Assembly (NCBI RefSeq): GCF_007752535.1 | Contig: NZ_CP036426.1 | Span: 7,998,001-8,062,000, forward strand | Source: Tautonia plasticadhaerens | GTDB lineage: Bacteria > Planctomycetota > Planctomycetia > Isosphaerales > Isosphaeraceae | Direction: 5' to 3' | Length of the DNA stretch: 64,000 bases | In this document: piece after piece, positions 37,866 to 49,073 of the stretch | Layout of the letters: each line of letters opens with the position of its first letter | Numbering within the stretch: the first letter of the stretch is position 1 | Translations under genes and position numbers: made by a program | Notes under the pieces: generated by a model | Database searches by the model: none | Seen by the model: only the letters and a program-made list of their open reading frames with translations | Told to the model about the DNA's origin: nothing

Positions 37866-38290
37866 CGCTGCACGCTCCTCGGGTTCTCGTGATCGTGAAT
37901 CGTTCACCCCGGGCCCGAAACGCCGCTCGCCACGACCCCGGGCCGAGGTCTGCTCCAGTATATAACTTCTAGAGTTTGGGCGATCCAGTGATTTTGCAAA
38001 ATTTCAGGACTATCGGTCGAATTGTCCGGATCTACGCTAAACGTTCGATCAGGAAATCTGGCGAATCTCCATCAACCCATCCGACCCAGTCGTCCTGGCG
38101 GGTGCCCCGGGCCATCCGGGTTAGGTAATTCCTGCCGGCTATAGTGACTGCCGACGGCGATCGATCCGATAGTAATGAGGACGGGCCGTCCTTGAGACGC
38201 CCCCCCTGTCTCCTGCAACGACCGTACCCGGTCGAGGTCGCATCGCTGATCGTTCCTTGGCAATCCGATCGATGCTCAGGCCGGCCTTAC

Positions 38291-38349
38291 CTCGGGAATG
38301 CCCGAGGGCGTGCCCCCGGCCTCCGCAACCCCGGCGGCACGCCCTCGGG
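38291..38349. other. Overlapping, mutually exclusive hairpins
   Basis: CTCGGG (38291-38296) can pair with CCCGAG (38301-38306) across a four-base loop. The same CCCGAG begins a perfect 14-base arm CCCGAGGGCGTGCC (38301-38314) that pairs with GGCACGCCCTCGGG (38336-38349). The two stems cannot form together, the geometry seen in attenuators and small structured RNAs. No nearby start codon or T-run tells which strand is used. Confidence 0.45.
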
Positions 38350-38456
38350 GACAGCCCTCCCCCGTTCGCCCTCCTTCGCACGCCCCCACCCGCCTCGACC
38401 GGATGTCGTGTCGGCCAGACGCGTCATCCGGGCGGAACGACACCGGCCGACGCGTC

Positions 38457-38550
38457 CGCGCGGAGCGAACCCAATCGAGATCCCGCAACTCGTTACTAGA
38501 TCGAGGAAATCGTCGGTTCACCCCCGGCGCACCGCGGCGCACCGGCCCCC
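38457..38550. repeat. Diverged intergenic direct repeat, copy 1
   Basis: Starts with CCGCGCGGAGCGAACCCA and ends with a duplicated GGCGCACCG-type block. It aligns without gaps over 94 bases to a second copy 226 bases downstream (38683-38776); the outer parts are nearly identical and the centre is diverged. Confidence 0.6.
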
Positions 38551-38682
38551 GACCGGCCCCGCCCCCGCTCCGAAGACCTCGACGGCCCGATGGCCCAAGG
38601 AGGGTGTCGCCGTTCCCGAAATCGACCCCGCGAAGTTCAAGTCGGGCCGCCCACGCGGTAGCCGGGGGAGGCCGGAATGGCG

Positions 38683-38776
38683 CCGCGCGGAGCGAACCCA
38701 TTTCAAATCCCACAACATGTTTCGCCACAAGGAAAACGGCGAAATCAAGCCCGGCGCACCGGGGCGCACCGAGCCC
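38683..38776. repeat. Diverged intergenic direct repeat, copy 2
   Basis: Same 18-base opening CCGCGCGGAGCGAACCCA and the same closing pair of GGCGCACCG blocks as copy 1, with a diverged, AT-richer centre (ATTTCAAATCCCACAACATG). It ends about 100 bases before the stop of the secreted-protein gene at 38873. Confidence 0.6.
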
Positions 38777-38872
38777 GTCCCGGTCCTGGATCGCCTTGGT
38801 CTTACGGCCCCCCGGGGGCCCGGCTCGGGTCAGGTGAGCGGCACGAGGCCGGAGGGACCCCGGGGCCGCCGG

Positions 38873-39607
38873 TCAGGGAACGCCGACCGAGGGGGAGGGG
38901 GCCGAGCCGAACGACGAGGACGGGCCGCCGATGCCGGGGGCGGGGGCCGAGCCGAACGAGCCCAGCCCGGTCCCGCCGAAGGGGGAGGGGGTGGCGGGGA
39001 CGACCGGGGCGATCCCTGTCCCGAGGTTCGACCGGTAGTTGTACGACGGCGACGCCTGGTTCAGCAGCGGGATGCCCGAGGCGGGCACGGCCTGGCCGGG
39101 CTGGAGGCTGAAGCTCGGGTTGTTGATAATTCCGGCGGCCGAGCTGGCGCCGACCCTGGGGATCCCGCCCAGCCCGAGGTCCCTGCGGTTCTGGAGGCTG
39201 TAAGTCAGGGTCTGGTCGTAGACGACCGTGGCCCCGGTGCCGGGATCGTAGGCGACCGACTCCAGGCCCCCCCGGGCGTTGGTATAGGTGTAGAGCCTCG
39301 TGCCGCCGAGGGCCGCCGACGGGGGGAGCGTCACCGGGGCGCCGAAGGTGGGCACCCGGGCCGAGAGGACCCCGGTCGAACCGGGGAGGGCCCCTTCCAC
39401 CATGCCCAGGGGCACGGGGACGGGCACGCCCGTGTTCAGCAAGGATCCGGCGGCCGGGGCGGGCATCCCGGGTCGGGTGGCCCCGGCGAGGACCCGGGGG
39501 GGCCTCGGGGCGGGCTCGGCCGCCCTCGACTGGGGGGGCGCGAAGCCCTGGGCCGCTGCCGGCCCGGCGATCAGGACCCAGAGCGGCAGGAACAGGAGCC
39601 GTCGCAT
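38873..39607 (-). CDS. Secreted low-complexity protein
   Basis: A 244-residue protein with a clear signal peptide (MRRLLFLPLWVLIAGPAAAQ, cleavage after AAA or AAQ). The mature chain is Pro/Gly/Ser/Ala-rich with a short more structured middle (LYTYTNARGGLESVAYDPGT, TVVYDQTLTYSLQNRRDLG) and a Ser/Gly/Pro-rich C-terminus (PFGGTGLGSFGSAPAPG). No recognisable domain. It has no evident operon partner: the SulP gene lies 141 bases downstream in genome order on the same strand but is upstream in transcription. Confidence 0.7.
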   Translation of the reverse strand: MRRLLFLPLWVLIAGPAAAQGFAPPQSRAAEPAPRPPRVLAGATRPGMPAPAAGSLLNTGVPVPVPLGMVEGALPGSTGVLSARVPTFGAPVTLPPSAALGGTRLYTYTNARGGLESVAYDPGTGATVVYDQTLTYSLQNRRDLGLGGIPRVGASSAAGIINNPSFSLQPGQAVPASGIPLLNQASPSYNYRSNLGTGIAPVVPATPSPFGGTGLGSFGSAPAPGIGGPSSSFGSAPSPSVGVP

Positions 39608-39748
39608 GGGGGATCCTCCGGTCCGAGGTGCCGGATCGGCCCGTCCCCCGACCCGGGCACTGCCGCGTCGGATCGGGGCAGGTCGATCCCTTTCATCGTA
39701 GGGGCAGCTCCCCCGGAAGTCGACGAAAACCCGGGAACGGCGAGGGGA

Positions 39749-41665
39749 TCAGTCCGAGTCCGGGACCCCCTCCCGGCCGCTCAGCGCGGCCTCGGGGGCC
39801 GGGCCCGGCACGCCGGCCCCCGGCGTGTCCCGGCCCATCCGCCGGCTCGACTGCTCGATCACCCGGCAGCGGCCCTCCCCCCGGCAGCGGTCGCAGAGGT
39901 GCTCACCCCGGAGCCGCTCCCCGGCCCGCCGGAGCGCCTCGGGCAGGTCGGGGAGGATCTCGCACTCCCGGAGGTGTTTCAGCTCCCCCTGGGTGAAGCT
40001 CTCCAGGCGTCGGCGGACCTCCGGCGTCGGCCGGGCGAACAGGACCGCCGTCCCCTGCGCCTGGAGGTCCTCGATCGACTCCTCCAGGATTTCCGCCGCG
40101 GTGAAGTCGATCATCGAGACCTCGGCCAGGTCCAGGATCACGCAGCGGTAACCGTCGAGGCGGGAGACCATGCTCCTGAGGTGGAAGCCGGAGGCGAAGA
40201 ACATCGGCCCGCCGACCCGGAGCAGCATGACCTGCGGGCACCGGCCGGAGGTCTCGGGGTCCCCCGGCCCGTCCCCCGCCCCCAGGCCGGCGACCGGCAT
40301 CGGCTGCAGCTCGATCTTCGACATCTCGTAGATCACGTAGAAGACCGCCGCGATCAGCCCGACCGGCACGCCGACGATCAGGTCGGTCATCACGATCGCC
40401 CCGACCGTCACGAGGTAGACCGCCGCCTCGGCCCGGTTGCCGTGCCAGAGCGTGCCGAGGAGCCGGATCTCGACCATCCTCGTCGCCACCGCCACCAGCA
40501 CCCCGGCCAGGGCGGCGATCGGGATCCGCCCGACCGTCTCCGCCAGGGTGAGCATCATCACCAGGATCATCCCGGCGTGGAGGATCGCCGAGGCCCGGGT
40601 CCGGGCCCCCGACTGGATGTTCGTCGCCGACCGGGCGATCACCCCCGTCACCGGGATCCCGGCGAAGACGGCCGACGCCACGTTGCCGAACCCCTGGCCG
40701 ACCAGCTCCTGGTCGTTGTCGACCTTCGAGTCCCGCGACATCGCCCCCACGACCGAGGCCGACAGCAGGCTCTCGATCGAGGCCAGCACGTAGATTGTCA
40801 GGGCCGCCAGCATCAGCTCATTCCAGTGCTCCCAGGGGATCGACGGGATCGTCGGCCTCGGGAACGACCGGGGAAGCTCGCCGAGCAGGGCGACCCGCTC
40901 CGGCCCCCAGCCGAAGGCGATCGGCAGCAGCGTGGCCGCCGCCACCGCGATCAGGGGGGTCGGCAGCTTCCGGGACACCTTCGGCAGCCCGACCATCAGG
41001 CCCGCCGCCGTCAGGCCGACCAGGACCGAGCGCCATTCCGTCCGCTCGATTTGACGGAAGGTCTCGAACAGCAAGCCGATGGCGCCCCCCTCCTCGTCGT
41101 GGGTCACGTCATAACCGAGCACCTTCGGCAATTGAGTGCAGAGGATGGTGATCCCGATCCCCGAGAGGAAGCCCGCCACCACCGGGCGGGGGATGAACTG
41201 CATGATCCGTCCGATCCGGAAGTACCCGGTCAGCACCTGGAAGATGCCAGCCAGCAGGGTCGCCGCCACGATCATCGTCAGACCGTAGTTCGGGCCCAGG
41301 CCCTCCTCCTCGCCGAACCGGTTCCAGACGGCGATGATCTCGTAGACCAGGAACGTCATCGCCGCCGCCGGCCCGGAGACCTGCAGCCGACAGCCGCCGA
41401 ACAGCGCCACCGCGATGCCGCCGACGATCGCGGTCACCAGGCCGACCTCCGGCGCCACCCCCGAGGCGTTGGCGATCGCCAGCGACAGCGGCAAGGCCAC
41501 CAGGGCGACCGCGATGGCGGCCAGGAAGTCGGGGAGCAGGTTCGAGGGGCGGGCCATCATCCGCCACTCGCCCAGCAGGTATCTCGCCTGCACACCGAGG
41601 TCGAGCCGCATCCGGCCCTCGGCCGACCCGTTGGGACCGGGTCCGTCCTTCGATTCCAGAGACAT
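39749..41665 (-). CDS. SulP-family anion transporter with STAS domain
   Basis: A 638-residue inner-membrane transporter of the SulP (SLC26) family, importing sulfate, bicarbonate or related anions. About a dozen hydrophobic segments start with LPDFLAAIAVALVALPLSLAI, with the family motif LFGGCRLQVSGPAAAMT, followed by a C-terminal STAS domain (about 450-560, CVILDLAEVSMIDFTAAEIL). After the STAS domain there is an extra tail with a Cys cluster CDRCRGEGRC. The ATG at 41665 has GGAG ten bases upstream and is preferred to an ATG at 41698. The anion cannot be deduced; with no carbonic anhydrase or sulfate-assimilation gene nearby, context does not help. Confidence 0.9.
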   Translation of the reverse strand: MSLESKDGPGPNGSAEGRMRLDLGVQARYLLGEWRMMARPSNLLPDFLAAIAVALVALPLSLAIANASGVAPEVGLVTAIVGGIAVALFGGCRLQVSGPAAAMTFLVYEIIAVWNRFGEEEGLGPNYGLTMIVAATLLAGIFQVLTGYFRIGRIMQFIPRPVVAGFLSGIGITILCTQLPKVLGYDVTHDEEGGAIGLLFETFRQIERTEWRSVLVGLTAAGLMVGLPKVSRKLPTPLIAVAAATLLPIAFGWGPERVALLGELPRSFPRPTIPSIPWEHWNELMLAALTIYVLASIESLLSASVVGAMSRDSKVDNDQELVGQGFGNVASAVFAGIPVTGVIARSATNIQSGARTRASAILHAGMILVMMLTLAETVGRIPIAALAGVLVAVATRMVEIRLLGTLWHGNRAEAAVYLVTVGAIVMTDLIVGVPVGLIAAVFYVIYEMSKIELQPMPVAGLGAGDGPGDPETSGRCPQVMLLRVGGPMFFASGFHLRSMVSRLDGYRCVILDLAEVSMIDFTAAEILEESIEDLQAQGTAVLFARPTPEVRRRLESFTQGELKHLRECEILPDLPEALRRAGERLRGEHLCDRCRGEGRCRVIEQSSRRMGRDTPGAGVPGPAPEAALSGREGVPDSD

Positions 41666-41802
41666 GGGGGGATCGCTCCGGGGCAAACGGGAAGACATGC
41701 GACGGCCGATGTCCGGACCGCGACCGGCCGCCCCCCCGATCGGGGGACATCGGCGGCCTCGAGGCCGGATCGGGGCTCTTCGAGATCGGGGCCGTCGCGG
41801 CC

Positions 41803-42216
41803 CTAGCAGCGATGGGACTGGAACATCAGGCAGACCCCCCGGCCTCCCGTCGGCCGACGCCCGAAGGGCCCGCCGGCGCCCGCCCGGCGGTCCCGGAGGT
41901 CGGGCCCCGGGGCGGCCCCGCCGATGGACCAGGCCCGGTCGCCTCCGGCGGCGTCGCCGACGGCCCGCGGGCCCTTACCCCGGCCTTCGAGCGACTCCTC
42001 CGACTCGGAGGGCCTCGACGAATCTTCCTCGGGCGGGTTGATCGGCGGCCGGGTTTCCCGGGCCGGGCCGTCGGGCCGCAGGACCTCGACTAGCGCAGCC
42101 TGGGATGCCGACGGCGGCGGGGCCGTCTCGAGCTGGTCGAGCGCGAGGACGAGCGTCAGCAAGATCGCCCATCGCACCGCCCCGCCTCTCCTGGGCGTTC
42201 CCGAGCCCCCGAACAT
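41803..42216 (-). CDS. Small hypothetical membrane/secreted protein
   Basis: A 137-residue open frame starting MFGGSGTPRRGGAVRWAILL, with a well placed ribosome site (AAGGGGGA eight bases before the ATG at 42216). It has one N-terminal hydrophobic segment (AVRWAILLTLVLALDQL), then a charged Glu/Arg/Gly-rich chain ending LMFQSHRC. It lies between RbfA and the SulP gene on the same strand. No family is recognised; the C-terminal half could be composition-driven, so support rests on the ribosome site and membrane segment. Confidence 0.45.
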   Translation of the reverse strand: MFGGSGTPRRGGAVRWAILLTLVLALDQLETAPPPSASQAALVEVLRPDGPARETRPPINPPEEDSSRPSESEESLEGRGKGPRAVGDAAGGDRAWSIGGAAPGPDLRDRRAGAGGPFGRRPTGGRGVCLMFQSHRC

Positions 42217-42410
42217 CCCGGCGTCCCCCTTACAGGTCGAGCGCCCGCCGCCCCCGAGGCCCCCGGTTCCGGGCCTCGGGACTTGGGGCGTCCCCGGCAC
42301 AACGCTATGGGAAACGGCTCGTCGGGTCAACCGCCTTCGATCGATCGGGGGCCGGCCCGGCCTCCCTCGCCGGGGGCCACGCCCCCGGCCTCGCCCTCCC
42401 CGATCGCCGA

Positions 42411-42863
42411 TCAGGGCGGCGAGGCCCCCGCCGGCGCCACGGGGGGAGGGCCGGGGCGGGCGACCTGGTAGACCAGGGTCGGCGTCTTGCGGCGGGTGAT
42501 CGCCGCGGCCACCTCCGTCCGGATGTGCGCGGAGGCCGCCCCGAGGTGCTGCATGACCTGCAGCGGGTCGATCTCCACGTTCGAGGCGAAAGGCCCGACC
42601 GTCACCAGCAGCCTCGACTCGTCCGGCGCCGGCTCGACCGCCAGGACGCAGAGGTTCCGCAGCACGTCGTCGTCCAGGTCGCCGAGGATCACCTGCTCGA
42701 CGGTCCGCTGGACCTGCGAGCAGAGCTGCATCGTCTTGCGGTCGTTCCTCGGCGCCGGGCGGCCGGCCCCGGGGGCGAAGACGCGACGGGGGTCCACCGG
42801 GCCGTCGGAGGGCCCCCGGCCCCCGGCCGTGCGGCCTCGGGATGCTCTCTTGCGCGAGGACAT
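42411..42863 (-). CDS. rbfA: Ribosome-binding factor A
   Basis: A 150-residue protein with the KH-like RbfA core: RKTMQLCSQVQRTVEQVILG, LCVLAVEPAPDESRLLVTV and the C-terminal IRTEVAAAITRRKTPTLVYQV, matching the family pattern that ends in R-x-x-P-x-L. RbfA binds the 30S subunit and assists late maturation of the 16S rRNA 5' end. There is a basic N-terminal extension and a Pro/Ala tail. AGAGGGAA lies seven bases before the ATG at 42863. Unlike in many bacteria it is not next to infB, nusA or truB here. Confidence 0.75.
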   Translation of the reverse strand: MSSRKRASRGRTAGGRGPSDGPVDPRRVFAPGAGRPAPRNDRKTMQLCSQVQRTVEQVILGDLDDDVLRNLCVLAVEPAPDESRLLVTVGPFASNVEIDPLQVMQHLGAASAHIRTEVAAAITRRKTPTLVYQVARPGPPPVAPAGASPP

Positions 42864-43077
42864 GGTCGTTCCCTCTCGCGGTTCGGACGGCCGGGATCGG
42901 CTCGGCTCGATTCGCCGCCGGTGGAGGAGGACGGTCGGCTCGGGGCCCGGCCCGGTCGGCGAGGCCGATCGGGGCTCGAGGTCGTCCGGCGATCCGGTGC
43001 CATGGCGGGCCGATCGGGTTCGGGGAGGTCGGTCCCCAGGCCATCATAGCCCACCCGGGGGCCCGATCAAGCCGCGA

Positions 43078-44691
43078 TCAGCCCCCGGCCCCCCCCGGCA
43101 GCATGGCCCGGATCGCCTCCAGGCGGTCGGCCTCCTCCGGCGTCTTGTCCGACCGCCAGCGGAGGATCCTCGGGAACCGCACCGCCACCCCCGACTTGTG
43201 CCGGGTCGACCGCTGGATCCCCTCGAACGCCAGCTCGAAGACGAGCTCGGGCGTCACCGTCCGGACCGGGCCGAACTTCTCGACCATGTGCCTGCGGATC
43301 CAGGCGTCGACCCTGCGGATCTCCTCGTCGGTCAGGCCCGAGTACGCCTTGGCGAAGGGGACGAGGTTGCCCGACTCGTCCCAGACGCTGAACGTGTAGT
43401 CCGTGTAAAGGCTCGCCCGCTTGCCGCTGCCCCGCTGGGCGGCGGTGAGCACGGCATCCACCGTGATCGGGGCGATCTTCCACTTCCACCAATCTCCCCG
43501 GACCCGGCCGACCTGATAGATCGAGTCCAGCCGCTTGAGCATCAGCCCCTCCGCCAGGTTGTCCCGGCTGGACGCCCGATGCTCGGCCAGGTCGGCCCAG
43601 GAGGCCCCCTGCACCGTCGGCGAGAGGATCAGCCGGCCGGGCACGTTCGTGGCCGCCACCAGGTCCGCCAGCCTCGCCCTCCGGTCCCGGAGCGGCCGGG
43701 ATCGGAGGTCCTCCCCGCCGTCTTCCAGCAGGTCGAAGGCGAAGAGGGCGACGGGGACTTCGGCCAAGAGCTTCTTGCCCACCGTCTTCCGGCCGATCCT
43801 CCGCTGGAGCTGGGCGAACGGCCGCACCTCGTCGTCCCGGTAGACCAGGATCTCGCCGTCGATCGCGGTCCCCTCCGGCAGCATCGGCCCGAGCCCGGCC
43901 AGCTCGGGGTAGCGTTCGGTGACTAGCTCCTCGCCCCGGGTCCAGAGGAATGTCTCGCCCCCCCTCCGGATGAGCTGGCAGCGGATGCCGTCCCACTTCC
44001 ACTCGGCCTGCCAGCCGACCGGATCCCCCAGCGCCTGGGGCATGTCCCCCGCCTCGTCGATGGGGTGGGCCAGGCAGAATGGGTACGGCCGGCTGAGGTC
44101 CGCGTCGGCGGAGTCGGGATGGATCAACGCCCGGTAGAAGTCGGCCGACGGGGTCCAGTTCCCCATCAGGCGATGCGCCACCGCCCCCGGCTCCAGGCCG
44201 CCGGCCTTCGCCAGAGCCCGGGTCACCAGCTGGGCCGAGACGCCGACCCGGAACTGCCCGCTGATCAGCTTGTTCCAGACGAACCGCTGGGTGCGGTCCA
44301 TCTCGGCCCAGGCGTCGAGCAGGAGGCGACGCTGGTCCTCCTCGTCCCGGTCCCGGAGCGTCAGCAAGAGCCCCTCGACCCACTCCGCCAGTGGCCGGTC
44401 GCTCGACCGCTCCGCCTCCGGCAGCAGCAGGGCGATCGCCTCGGCCGAGTCGCCGACCGCGTCGTAGCACTCGCCGAGCAGCCAGTCCGGGATCCCCGCC
44501 TCGGCCGCCGCCCACTCCCTCAGCTTCTTCGACGGGACCGCCTGCCTCGGCTTCCGGCCGACCAGGAAGTAGACCGCCCAGCTCGCGTCGGCCGGGTCGG
44601 CCTCGGCGAAATACCGGACCAGGGCCTCGACCTTGGCGTTGGTCCCGGTCGTCTCATCCAGCGCGGCGAACAGGTCGGCGAAGGCGTTCAT
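43078..44691 (-). CDS. ATP-dependent DNA ligase of the ligase-exonuclease repair group
   Basis: A 537-residue ATP-dependent DNA ligase. The N-terminal part (1-200) is a helical DNA-binding domain (MNAFADLFAALDETTGTNAKVEALVRYF). The nucleotidyltransferase domain carries the adenylated Lys232 in EWKWDGIRCQ, with further motifs DGEILVY, LFAFDLLE, EGLMLKR and WWKWK. The OB-fold domain follows (about 410-530). The layout matches the bacterial ligase encoded with a dedicated exonuclease, Lhr-type helicase and phosphoesterase in DNA-repair operons. Here the cognate exonuclease lies about 8.4 kb away at 53103-54146. The ATG at 44691 starts the typical N-terminus. Confidence 0.93.
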   Translation of the reverse strand: MNAFADLFAALDETTGTNAKVEALVRYFAEADPADASWAVYFLVGRKPRQAVPSKKLREWAAAEAGIPDWLLGECYDAVGDSAEAIALLLPEAERSSDRPLAEWVEGLLLTLRDRDEEDQRRLLLDAWAEMDRTQRFVWNKLISGQFRVGVSAQLVTRALAKAGGLEPGAVAHRLMGNWTPSADFYRALIHPDSADADLSRPYPFCLAHPIDEAGDMPQALGDPVGWQAEWKWDGIRCQLIRRGGETFLWTRGEELVTERYPELAGLGPMLPEGTAIDGEILVYRDDEVRPFAQLQRRIGRKTVGKKLLAEVPVALFAFDLLEDGGEDLRSRPLRDRRARLADLVAATNVPGRLILSPTVQGASWADLAEHRASSRDNLAEGLMLKRLDSIYQVGRVRGDWWKWKIAPITVDAVLTAAQRGSGKRASLYTDYTFSVWDESGNLVPFAKAYSGLTDEEIRRVDAWIRRHMVEKFGPVRTVTPELVFELAFEGIQRSTRHKSGVAVRFPRILRWRSDKTPEEADRLEAIRAMLPGGAGG

Positions 44692-44794
44692 GCGATCAAG
44701 TCCGGGGGAGTGTCGGCGGTCGACCGGGAGCCCGGGGGGCGACCCCACGCGGATCATCGCGACGGCGACCCGCACGAGGGGGCGACCTCGGCCG

Positions 44795-46258
44795 TCAGAA
44801 CGACCCGAACGCCGAGCCCAGGATGAGGACCACGACCAGGGCGAGGATCGTGCTCACCTTCACAGTCATGATCATGTCGAAATAGCTCTCCCGGTGGGTC
44901 AGCCTGCTGACCTGGAGCACCGTGAGGACCGTCCCGTTGTGGGGCAAGGCGTCGAGCGTGCCGGCGCTGATCGTGGACACGCGATGCAGCAGCGAAGGGG
45001 CGATGCCCTGCTCGCCGGCGAGTCGCATGTAGGTCTCCCCGAGGGCGTCCAGCGCGATCGCCATCCCCCCGGACGCCGAGCCGGTCATCGCGGCCAGCGT
45101 GTTCATCGAGACGGTGAGCGAGATCAGCGGCCCCCCCTGGATCGACAGGACCGCGTCCCGGACCGCCCCGAAGGCGGGCAGCGCCGCCACCACGGCGCCG
45201 AAGCCGACGAGGCTGCCGACCGTCATCACGGGCAAGACCGAGGAATTGGCCCCGGAATCCATGCTCACACGCAAGGATTCCAGGCGTCGGGAGTTCAGGA
45301 GGACGAGGGTGAGGCTCCCCGCCGCCAGCGCCAGGGCAACCGACCAGATCCCGGCCAGGGCACCGATCGAGGTCCCCCCCCACGCCTCCCCGGCCAGGTA
45401 CGAGAAATCGAGCCGGAGGAGCACGACCAGCGACATCAGGAAGTTCATGACGATGACCACGACGAGGGGCAGGATGGCGAGGACCGTGGGAGGTCCGCCC
45501 TCGCTCTGGCCGCCGAGGCGGATCTCGGCCGGGTCGAAGTCGCCCGTCGCCGTCGCATGCTCCCGGATCCGCTCGTCGAGGGCCGGGGCGGCCGCCGAAC
45601 CGCCGCCGAAGCCCTCGCCCGCCCTCCGAGCCGCCGCCTCGGCGCGATTGAGCCACCACATGCCGAACGCCAGCGTGACGATCGCCGCGATGATCCCCAG
45701 CCCGGGGGCCGCGAAGGGCGTGGTGCCGAAGTAGGGCATGGGGATGGCGTTGTTGATCGAGGGCGACCCCGGGAGGGCCGACATGGTGTACGTGAACGCC
45801 CCGAGGCAGATGGTCGCCGGCATCAGCCGTCGCGGGATGTCCGCGGCCCGGAACAGTTCCTGCGCCATGGGGACGAGCACGAAGAAGGCGACGAAGACGC
45901 TCACGCCGCCATAGGTGACCACGGTCGACGCGATCACGACGGAGAGCATCGCGCGTCGAGTCCCCAGGCGTCCGGTCAGGAATCGCGCGATCGAGGCGAT
46001 CGAGCCGCTGTCATCCATCAGCTTGCCGAACAGGCCGCCGAGCAGGAACAGGGGGAACCACTGCGCGACGAAGCGGGACGCGCCTCCCATGAACGTCTGC
46101 GTCCAGTGCGCCAGGAGCGGCTCTCCCGACAGGGCCGCGGCCAGCATCGCGGCCGCCGGCGCCACCAGCAGCACGCTCCATCCCCGATAGGACAGCCCCA
46201 TCAGCAGGGCCAGCGCGAGCAGGATTCCGAGCAGTCCCACGGTCCTGACCTCCCTCAT
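44795..46258 (-). CDS. GntP-family permease
   Basis: A 487-residue inner-membrane transporter of the gluconate/citrate (GntP) family with about 12 hydrophobic segments. It opens VGLLGILLALALLMGLSYRG and has the family features SVFVAFFVLVPMAQELF, GAFTYTMSALPGSPSINNAIP and GSASGGMAIALDALGE. A hydrophilic loop of about 50 residues (Ala/Gly-rich, 215-265) joins the two halves. The family moves sugar acids or carboxylates in symport with protons. No gluconate kinase or dehydratase is nearby, so the substrate is unknown. It is divergent from the topoisomerase A gene with 323 bases between. Confidence 0.88.
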   Translation of the reverse strand: MREVRTVGLLGILLALALLMGLSYRGWSVLLVAPAAAMLAAALSGEPLLAHWTQTFMGGASRFVAQWFPLFLLGGLFGKLMDDSGSIASIARFLTGRLGTRRAMLSVVIASTVVTYGGVSVFVAFFVLVPMAQELFRAADIPRRLMPATICLGAFTYTMSALPGSPSINNAIPMPYFGTTPFAAPGLGIIAAIVTLAFGMWWLNRAEAAARRAGEGFGGGSAAAPALDERIREHATATGDFDPAEIRLGGQSEGGPPTVLAILPLVVVIVMNFLMSLVVLLRLDFSYLAGEAWGGTSIGALAGIWSVALALAAGSLTLVLLNSRRLESLRVSMDSGANSSVLPVMTVGSLVGFGAVVAALPAFGAVRDAVLSIQGGPLISLTVSMNTLAAMTGSASGGMAIALDALGETYMRLAGEQGIAPSLLHRVSTISAGTLDALPHNGTVLTVLQVSRLTHRESYFDMIMTVKVSTILALVVVLILGSAFGSF

Positions 46259-46581
46259 CGAATCGACCCGCCGGGATGGGCATCGCCCTCGAGGACGCCT
46301 CGGCGCCGGGTCTCGGGCGGACCGGTCCCCTCGGGTCGTGGGCCGGGCCGGGCCGGCACCAGACTACCTCACGCCGATCGGCGTGTCTCGGACTTCGGCC
46401 GGGGGCCGCTCCGCCGGCCGAGCCCGCCGGGGCATGGTCGGGGACCGCGCCCGCCGAAACGGTCCATTCGTACACTAAATTCAATTGCACTGGCCGGACG
46501 ACCGTATTATCGTAAAGTACGAGACCGAATGGAGGGACCGGCGGGCCGGGCGTGCCCGATCGTCCGAGCACGAGGCGTGAT
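46259..46581. other. Divergent spacer upstream of the topoisomerase operon
   Basis: 323 bases between the GntP-type permease and topoisomerase A genes. The half nearer the permease is GC-rich without features; the half nearer the topoisomerase gene is AT-rich (46465-46520) and contains the candidate promoter at 46485-46513. Confidence 0.45.
46485..46513 (+). promoter_or_regulatory. Candidate sigma-70-type promoter for the topoisomerase operon
   Basis: TTGCAC at 46485-46490 matches the -35 consensus at five of six positions, and TATCGT at 46508-46513 is a weak -10 box 17 bases further on. An overlapping TATTAT (46505-46510) is closer to consensus but at a short spacing. It lies in an AT-rich patch about 70 bases before the start codon. 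Confidence 0.4.
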
Positions 46582-49047
<2,466 letters not shown>

Positions 49048-49073
49048 GGCCCGATCCCGCCCAGGGGGATGAC

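Larger units (their letters stand above)
37866..38872. other. 1 kb intergenic region with repeats and hairpins
   Basis: The longest gene-free stretch of the window, between two secreted-protein genes on the minus strand. An AT-rich patch at about 37955-38060 (including TATATAACTTCTAGAG and ATTTTGCAAAATTTCAGG) stands out in this GC-rich genome and probably contains the promoter of the repeat-protein gene. The rest holds a nested hairpin pair (38291-38349) and two copies of a diverged direct repeat (38457-38550, 38683-38776). No open frame with plausible composition and ribosome site was found. Confidence 0.6.

Noticed and set aside
38144-41806. A very long plus-strand open frame across the intergenic region and the SulP gene
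   Set aside because: The translation is Arg/Gly/His/Asp-rich and runs antisense to a clear transporter and a secreted protein.
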